Positions 56,307 to 64,000 of a stretch of 64,000 bases of DNA are shown here, piece by piece (positions within the stretch are counted from its first letter, which is position 1; each line of letters starts with the position of its first letter). The stretch lies in contig NC_073359.2 of assembly GCF_027580225.2 (NCBI RefSeq), positions 8,732,001 to 8,796,000 on the forward strand. Direction: 5' to 3'. The stretch is from Misgurnus anguillicaudatus (lineage: Eukaryota > Chordata > Actinopteri > Cypriniformes > Cobitidae). The translations under genes were made by a program, and so were the position numbers. Below the pieces are notes generated by a model. It did no database searches. It was given only the letters and a program-made list of their open reading frames with translations, and was not told the origin of the DNA.

Positions 56307-59300
56307 ATGAGAGCTGTTATCATCATGACCCTGACTATAGCCCTTGTGGGTAAGTAACCTAAAATTTTGATCTTAGTAAAAAAATCATAATACCCATTAC
56401 CCATAAAACCAACATTTCAGGACTAATGTTAAACTTTCCTTGATATTGCAGCAAGCCACCATGTAGATCTTGGTAAGCATAAGCAAACTGTAAAATCTCA
56501 TTTTATTGTGTAAATATTATGCGCCTTCAAATGTGTAAATGTTATTTTGCGTTTTAGTCCCCGTGTTGGCAGGAACTGAAACCTTTGTGTACAGATATGA
56601 AGCTTTGCTTTTTAGCGGTTTTCACCAAGACGGTCTGGCCAGAGCCGGCATCAAGATCAACAGCAAGGTGTACATTAGTGCCATATCTGAAAATACATAC
56701 ATCCTTAAGGTAAGCAGTATACCAAGAATAACACAGCGTATTTTTACTAACAAATCTAGGCTAAAGTCTCATAATGTAATACTGAGATTAGCATCAAAGT
56801 TTGATTTTAATCATTGATTTCACTTTAAATTATGTTTTATTAACGTAGTTCGGGAGGAGCACGTCAAATAAACCACTTAAGTACTTCCAGCTGTCTATAA
56901 TCAGTAATCAACAAATACTAGTACCACCAGCTGTCCTCAATCAGTAATCATCATATCTACCCAATCAGCACAAAGCAGGCCATATTTAAGTCACAGTTTA
57001 ACTCTCCAAAGATCCTCTGCAGTCTTCAGAATCCCTCCACCACCCTGCCTCCTCTCACTCTCTAAGTTAATTCCTAAACCGGGGGGGGAGATACTCTGCG
57101 TTCGGGCCCATTTCCGAGCTCAGAGCCCTCTCCCCGGACAGCACGCCAAATACGTTTACTAATTTAATCTATCCAACTTATTTGTAAGTGTGAACTCGTG
57201 AAAGAGATAGATTACCCAAAAATGAAAGTTTGTCATTTACTTACCATCAAGTTGTTCTAAACCTGTATGAGTTTCTTTATTCTGATGAATACAAAAGGAG
57301 ATATTTTGATAAATGGGGGTTATCACACAGTTGACGGTACCCATTGACCTCCATAGTAGAAAAAACAAATATTATGAAAGTCAGTGGGTACCGTCAACTG
57401 CATGCTTAAAATCATCTTTTGTGTTCATCCGAATAAAGAATGAGTGGGAGTAAATAATGACAAAAATTTCATTTTGGGGTGAACTATGTTAGTATGATTT
57501 TATGTCAAAACATATAAAACTTGTGTTTTCACAGGCAAGCTAGCGTATAATTGAAAAGCAGCACATAAATGTATGACTATTAATAGTTTGACATTTCTTC
57601 AGCTCTCACATCTTCAGCTTTTTGAGTACAATGGAGTCTGGCCTACAAGTACGTTTTCTACTACTAAGCTTTCATCAGCCCTGGCCACACAGCTCCAGAT
57701 TCCTATTAAATTTGAATACAATAAGGGTGTAGTTGGAAGGATATTCGCACCTTCACAAGTCCCAACCGCCATTGTCAACCTGCACAGAGGAATATTAAAC
57801 ATCCTTCAGCTCAACCTCAAGAACACTGAGAACATCTATGAGATCGAGGAAGTGAGATCAACAGAAATAAAATATTTATGATTCTAGATATTAAATCTGT
57901 GGTCTTAATGCATTGTTTTGTTTCTGATAAGGATGGAGTTCATGGCATCTGCAGAACTCAATATGTTGTCAGAGAAGATGAAAAAACGAACAATGTTGTC
58001 ATCACCAAGTCCAAGGATCTTAACCATTGCCATGAGAGGATAATGAAGGATGTTGGCTTAACATACATTGAAAACTGCGCCGACTGTCAAGAGGTCAGAC
58101 TTAGAACTTCTCCTGAAGTTATCTAAGCTAAAGTTAACAATTTTGATAATGCTGATTTTCTCAAAATAGGGAGTTAAAAGCATCACTGGAGTTGTAACAT
58201 ATAACTACATCATGAGGCCAACACCCATTGGTCTTCGGATCACTGAAGCAACAGTCCAAGAGCTTCATCAGTTTACACATCTTTATGAGACACAAATGGA
58301 AATTAGGTTAATTTGTATATACTTTTATTGTTAATGATTTTAAACTGTGCACAAAAGTACAGATTTGCATGGTAAAAATATGTTTGTATTTTTTTTTCAG
58401 GCAAACCCTTACTTTTTTGGAGACTAAAGCAAATCCCATAATTTTAATCAGTGCTGAATATTTAGCCCGCGGATCTTTACGATACGAATTTAGTACTGAG
58501 ACTCTCTGGAGCAGCATTCAGCTAATGAGAATAAATAATCCACAGGCTCAGGTGAGAATATATATGATATGTGACCATGTCTGTGAAAACAAAACTAAAG
58601 TCTCACACTGCAAAAAAATGATTTTCAAGAAAAAAAGTGTTTAATATTTTTGTCTGGTTTTCAGTAAAAATATCTAAAAATTCTCAAATTAAGATGCTTT
58701 TTCTTGATGAGCAAAACAACCCAAGAAAATAAGTTTAGTTTTTAGACCAACAATATCAAATTTAAGTGGTTTTGTGCATAAAACAAGCAAAAAATCTACC
58801 AATGGGGTACATTTTCTTGAATCTAGTGTGTAAAAAATCAGCATTATTTTTGCTTACCCCATTGGCAGATTTGTTGCTTGTTTTATGCACAAAATCGTTT
58901 AAATTTGATATTTTTGTTAAAACCACTTGTACGCAATAATCACATATGCTAAAATCAAATACTAGGCCATAATTATAATGCTGAAATATACAATTAACAT
59001 GATTATATTTTATATTGTAATATTTTTTGATTATATATTATTATACATAATCTATATTATCATTATACATTATATTATACATTATTATAGCCTACTTATT
59101 TTTCCACACATATAAAGAAGATACACGTAATGACAAATCTTCAGGCTTTTCTTCCTCACTTTTTAAATCTCTATATAAGTGTCTGCTTGATGCCTAATGT
59201 AAACCTCATGTAAATGTAATAAGAAGTCCAAAGTCAATCACTTGATCTTCTGTCTGTATCTGTTTTCAATATTTGACATGATCTAAGTCAATTTTAAAGA

Positions 59301-62300
59301 TATCAAGGTCATATTTTCACAGAACGTTATTAACTATCAATCATACACAAAGAATAAGTTTCACAGACTGGATCACACATTTTTATTCTAAACTCTTTAA
59401 CACTGTCTTCAGTTTTTAAATGAGTATGTAATACTATTATAATAGCTTTCTATATTTGTTTTCATTAAGATAGTAGATGCTCTGAATCACCTTGCTACCA
59501 TAAAACTGGAAGAGGTCCATGGAGATGTTCCTTTAAAATTTATTCATCTTATCCAGCTTTTGCGTTTCGGAAATTTGGCTGATATTGAAGGAATCTGGGC
59601 TCAGTTCAAAACCAGACCAAATGTCAGGTACATTTAGGTTTAATTCAGTCTTAAACCGGTGTGTGGACATTGTTACTTATCTACAGTATGACTCTTCTAA
59701 GGAAATGGATCCTAGATGCAGTTCCTGCAGTTGGCACTCTAGCTGCTTTGAAATTCGTCAAGAAGGCATTTTTGGCAGGTGAACTTTCTATCTCTGAGTT
59801 TACACAGGTCCTTCTGGCTGTGGTGCACATGGTCACTGCTGATTCGGACACCATTAAGATCTACTCTGTACGTACACTTATATCTGAATATTACGCAAGG
59901 TGCAAACTCATAGCATGTCATATAATGTCTATAACCTCTCCGTGTACTGTATAAACACAAAGGGTCTGGTTCTGAGTCACAAGGTTCAACAAATACCAGG
60001 TCTACGTGAGATTGCCATGCTCGGCTATGGGACAGTGATTGCCAGGTACTGTGCTGGAGCTCATGTATGCCCAGTGGAACTTTTAAAGGTAAAACAAATT
60101 CTTTACTTTATTTATTTTACTTTATATGAGTGTATATGTATGACCCTGTCTGTGAATCTAGGTTACATTATGTAGGAACATTTTATGTAAAAAAAATGCA
60201 GGCAGGGTCACATATCTGGAGATAATTATTTCTTTCTCTTTTTCTTCAAGCCCATTCATGACATTGCAGCTGAAGTGACTGCTAAGAATGATATTGCAGA
60301 AATCACTCTGATTCTAAAAGTATTGGGCAATGCTTGCCACCCTGCTAGCATTAAACCCATTGTTAAGATTCTATCTACATCTGCATTCCCCTTGAAAGTT
60401 CAAGTCGACGCCATTTTGGCTCTAAAAGCCATTGCCAAAAAGGAACCCAAACAGGTTAGTTTGAGATATCTGAGTCATGCTTTGCAATTTTACTAAATTG
60501 GTGATTGATCACATTAGTAACATCATGTGGGTTGCCATGTGTATTTATGTTTGCGCTTCAGGTCCAAGAGGTAGTTCTGCAGATCTTTATGAACAAAGAT
60601 CTCCACCCCGAGCTGCGCACGGTCGCATGGATTGCGCTTTTCGAGACAAAGCCAGGCATGGGTCTGGTGACCACTCTTGCATGTGTTCTGCAGAAGGAGA
60701 CAAATTTACAGGTGGCCAGCCTTGCATACTCTCATATCAAAGCTTTGACAAAGAGTACTTCACCTGACCTGTCTTCAGTGTGAGTTTACACTCAACACAT
60801 GCCTGAAATACATTGGTAAATATATTTTTATATAGCAAAAATTATAACGTCTGCTTATCTCAACATCTTATTCTTCACAAATTTTCTCTAGTATTAAATA
60901 TAAAAATTGTAAAAATATTTTTAGTGGCTAGTGATGTAGTCAAGACCACCTAAACCAAGAACAAGCCAAGAGTGTGTTGAGACCCAGAGACAACCTTCCG
61001 TTATCTGCTGTGAAGCCATTTTCGGTTATCCGCACGGTGACCCGCTGCCAAGATGGTGACGGCAGGTTCTGCCTTCTCTGGGCTTCAAAAATGCTCTTTA
61101 CAAACCTACGGGTTAAGTCATGGACACTACGTCCATATTTTTTACAGTCTGTTGTTGAGACAAAGTCAAGACCAAGACTTTGAGGGGTTAAGACGAAGAT
61201 AAGACAGCCTAACTTGACGAGTTGGCTAATGCGTATGAATTCATACAAAAATTTACGATGATTTATAAAAAAAATAATAATGAAACATCACCACTAACCC
61301 AGCCCCCAACCCAAACGTCACAGGGGGAGCAAATCGTACAAAGACCTTAGGTCGTACAAATTAGTATGAATAAGCTTCTTGTAAATATGTACAAATTGCC
61401 ATGAGACAACATGCAATAATTAAATGAAGGTTTTTATTATTAAGGAAAAACTAAATCCAAAACTACATAGCCCTGTTTGAAAAAGTGTTTGCTCCCCAGT
61501 GAAAACATAACTTAACTGTGGTTTATTACACATAAGTTCAATTTCTCTAGCCACACCCAGGCCTGATTATTGCCACACCTGTTCGCAATCAAGAAATCAC
61601 TTAAATAGGACCTGCCAGACAAAGTGAAGTAGACAAAAAGATTGTCAAAAGCTACACATCATGTGAAAGTAAAGTAATTGGGATCTATCTGTCTGGAAAA
61701 TGTTATAAAGCTATTTCTAGACCAAAATTACCCCAAGAGTGCAGCAACAACTCATCCAAGAGGTCACAAAAGACCCCACAAAAACATCCAAAGAACTGCA
61801 GGCCTCACTTGCCGCAGTTTAAGTCAGTGTTCATGACTCCACCATAAGAAAGAGACAGGGCAAAAATGGTCTGCATGGCAGAGTTCCAAGACGACAACCA
61901 AACTAATGCGAACTTGGGTTCTGCAGCAGGACAATGATCCAAAACACACCAGCAAGTCCACCTCTGAATGGCTAAAGAAAAACAAAATTAGACTTTAGAG
62001 TGGCCTAGTCAAAGTCCTGACATGAATCCTATTGAGATGCTGTGGCATGACCTTAAAAAGGCGGTTCCTGCTTGAAAACCCTCCAATGTGCCTGAATTAC
62101 AACAATTCTGCAAAGATGAGTTGACCAAAATTCCAGTGCTGTAACAGACAACTTGCAAGTTATCACAAACGCTTGATTGCAGTTATTGCTGCTAAGGGTG
62201 GCCCAACCAGTTATTAAGTTTGGGGGCAAACCCTTTTTCACGTAGGGTTATGTAGTTTGGGATTTTGTTTTCCCTTAATAATTTACAAACTAATATCATT

Positions 62301-63962
62301 CAATAGAGCTGCATCCGTCCAGTCACAATAGTTTTTTTTCTCTTTTCAGTGCTGCAGCCTGCAGTGTTGCCATCAAGATGTTAAGCCCCAAACTGGACAA
62401 ACTCAGCTACCGTTACAGCAAAGCATTACTCTTGGATGGTTATCAGAGTAAGGAAGTCTTAATGGTAACACACACACAGCAATGGTTTCCTCATAAATGT
62501 TATTAATCTGTTTCCTTGGTCAGATCCTCTAATGGCTGGTTCTGCTGGAAGTGCTTTCATCATCAATGATGTTGCCACCATCCTGCCCAGAGCTGTTCTA
62601 GCTAAAGCACGTGTTTACCTGGCTGGAGCTGCAGCCGATACGATTGAGGTACAGTTAGTAACAACTATTTTGAATTTCTTTTTTTTCAAATTTCTGCATG
62701 ACCTTAAATAGTGCTTACCTTTAGGTTGGCGTCAGAACCGATGGAATTCAGGAGGCACTTTTAAAATCTCCATTTATGGATGAGGACAGACTTCCCAGGA
62801 TGAAACAAGTGCTTAATGCAGTAAGTATATTATGTAATAATAATAATATTCAAGTAGTTATTACAAACCCACCTTACAGAAACAATACTGGTGTGCATCT
62901 TGAGACAAAACATTGGCACTGATATATTTTAAGATATGACATGCATTTTTGTCTGGAACAAGGATAGGCCTTGTCCAGGAAACTACCCCAATATGTATTA
63001 TCAATTCAATGCTTCTTTAAAATGACATATTTTCTTATCTGTTTACTGTGATACACTGCAGCTAAAGGCACTCAAGGCCCTGCCAAACAAGCAGCCCTTG
63101 GGATCAATCTATGTGAAATTCCTTGGACAAGAGATTGCTTTTGCAAACATCGACAAAGCAGTTCTTGATCAAGCAACACAGGTATGTATTTTGGTCATAT
63201 GTAGAAAGAAATAGCCGTCATTTCACTATCTAGGTTAACCATAGACCTGATATATTTTGACTATAAGTAACCAACTTGTAGCCCAAATGACCCTGAATTT
63301 GGTTACATGTCGTTTTGGCCAAAATAACTTGCGAGATGTATGATAAAAGTCAGGGATGGGTAACTTCGGTCCTGGAGGGACCTGCAGAGTTTAGCTCCAA
63401 CTTGCCTTAGCACACCTGCCAAAAAATTTCTAGAATGCAAAGTAAGACCTTAATTGGCTGCTACAGGTGTGTTTAATTATGGTTGGAGCTAAACTCTGCA
63501 AGACACCGGCCCTCCAGGACCGAAGTTGCCCATCCCTGATATAAGTCTACAGTGATTACAAAGTGTTTGGTTTCATTTATTTATTTCTTTAATTTCTTTT
63601 GGGGGGAGGCTACTGAATGGTTAGACATACAGTATATTGAAATTTTTACTGTTGGCCCAAAATTTGCCTTGTTTTAGCCTGGATGTTTTTTAAATGCAAA
63701 AATGCTTGTTTGGCTCAGATTTCTGTGTAGTCAACTCGAACATTTTTGGAGTTATAAATCCATATCTATCTATAGTTTGCTGTTGGAGGTCATATACATG
63801 AGCTGGCTGTTGAAGCCCTTAAAGCCTTGCAGAACGGCATCGCCTTCCAGTATGCCAAGTCCTTGCTGGTAACAGAAATGCGCCGAATCTTTCCATCAGC
63901 AGCCGGTGTGCCCATGGAGTTCAGTTTGTACACTGCCGCTGTTGTGGCTGCTAATCTGAAAG
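56307..63962 (+). CDS. vtg: Vitellogenin, 5' part (17 exons, about 809 codons; continues past window)
   Basis: Egg-yolk precursor, a large lipid-transfer protein made by liver under oestrogen and taken up by oocytes. Exons: 56307-56349, 56452-56472, 56558-56709, 57603-57851, 57932-58093, 58170-58306, 58401-58551, 59470-59627, 59687-59867, 59963-60088, 60251-60454, 60562-60779, 62350-62447, 62524-62648, 62725-62820, 63062-63181, 63776-63962. Phases agree throughout and no stop occurs. The start gives a signal peptide ([14 protein letters not shown]). The rest is the N-terminal lipid-binding domain: [30 protein letters not shown], then the helical lipovitellin part ([45 protein letters not shown]). 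Phosvitin and the C-terminal domains would lie beyond 64000. The exon 10 acceptor (aacacaaag) lacks a good pyrimidine tract. Which vtg paralog it is cannot be told. Confidence 0.95.
57203..57490. mobile_element. MITE in vitellogenin intron 3 (family of 37432-37754)
   Basis: AGATAGATTACCCAAAAATG at the left and TTTTGGGGTGAACTATGTTA at the right. The body folds on itself around GACGGTACCCATTGAC and its inverse. A diverged copy of the same hairpin family. Confidence 0.7.
58606..58930. repeat. Hairpin repeat in vitellogenin intron 7
   Basis: CACTGCAAAAAAATG start and internal inverse arms: ATCAAATTTAAGTGGTTTTG near 58770 and CAAAATCGTTTAAATTTGAT near 58890. A common non-autonomous fish repeat. 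Confidence 0.65.
60780..61436. other. Vitellogenin intron 12, 5' part
   Basis: AT-rich at first, then from about 60925 a segment with inverse words TCAAGACCA/TGGTCTTGA-like (60945 and 61170) that looks like a dispersed repeat. An open frame on the minus strand (60940-61248) has no recognisable domain. No gene other than vitellogenin is seen. Confidence 0.45.
61437..62283 (+). mobile_element. Internally deleted Tc1/mariner-like element in vitellogenin intron 12
   Basis: TATTATTAAGGAAAAACTAA and its inverse near 62255-62283 form the ends (also CAAAACTACATAGCCCT and AGGGTTATGTAGTTTGG). The body keeps transposase remnants, [11 protein letters not shown] and [17 protein letters not shown], which carry the second and third catalytic residues. 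The first catalytic part is missing. Non-functional. Confidence 0.75.
62869..62990. repeat. Half copy of the Harbinger-like MITE in vitellogenin intron 15
   Basis: The stretch TATATTTTAAGATATG...CTTGTCCAGGAAACTACCCC matches the right half of the MITE at 30140-30378 (TGTATTTTAAGATATGTCAG ... CTGTCCGGGAAACCGCCCC). Diverged and truncated. Confidence 0.6.
63351..63538. mobile_element. hAT-type MITE in vitellogenin intron 16
   Basis: CAGGGATGGGTAACTTCGGT and its inverse ending CCATCCCTG are strong terminal repeats of about 28 bp. The flanks ATAAAAGT (63343-63350) and ATATAAGT (63539-63546) are an 8-bp duplication with one change. Confidence 0.85.
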
Positions 63963-64000
63963 GTAAACCTGTTTTTAAAAGAAAATCATTATTTAAAAAT

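Noticed and set aside
60940..61248. 102-aa minus-strand ORF in vitellogenin intron 12
   Set aside because: Lies in a dispersed repeat and shows no domain.

Overview
The window is vertebrate nuclear DNA, most likely from a cypriniform (carp or zebrafish-type) fish. I infer this from spliced genes with GT-AG introns, a vitellogenin gene, tandem CD22/Siglec-like immunoglobulin receptors of the teleost type, and many fish-type interspersed repeats (L2-type LINE, Tc1-like, hAT-like and TTAA-flanked elements, Harbinger-like MITEs, a Ty3/gypsy element). The species cannot be named from the sequence alone.

Layout, all host genes on the + strand. (1) 10-217: the last two exons of a gene that begins before the window and resembles the receptors below but ends before any ITIM. 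(2) Three complete tandem paralogs of one inhibitory-type receptor: gene A (coding 7170-22017, 488 aa), gene B (24983-31583, 491 aa), gene C (34109-54546, 492 aa). Each has eight coding exons in matching phase: signal peptide, V-like Ig, C2-like Ig, V-like Ig, C2-like Ig, transmembrane segment, short basic juxtamembrane exon, and a tail exon with two ITIMs. A non-coding first exon lies upstream of each. (3) 56307 to the window end: the first 17 exons (about 809 codons) of a vitellogenin gene that continues beyond the window.

Most of the remaining DNA is nested mobile elements, and because the three receptor genes are recent duplicates each serves as the empty-site control for insertions in the others. 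Gene A intron 1 holds an L2 LINE inside a TIR element and a Ty3/gypsy element with 248-bp LTRs (8682-14429) whose pol is broken. Gene B carries a 2.2-kb AT-rich TIR element between its transmembrane and tail exons. Gene C carries a 13.7-kb element with matching inverted ends (34224-47912), inverted arrays of one 43-bp unit at both ends, and an interior holding a decayed minus-strand exon plus several later insertions.

Functionally, the receptors should be surface glycoproteins on immune cells that recruit SH2 phosphatases through tyrosines in the tail; vitellogenin is the liver-made, secreted yolk precursor. I see no functional link between the two, only synteny. The strongest candidates for something undescribed are the 13.7-kb inverted-array element, the paired loss of disulfide cysteines in the third Ig domain of all three receptors, and an intron segment that lies in opposite orientation in genes A and B.
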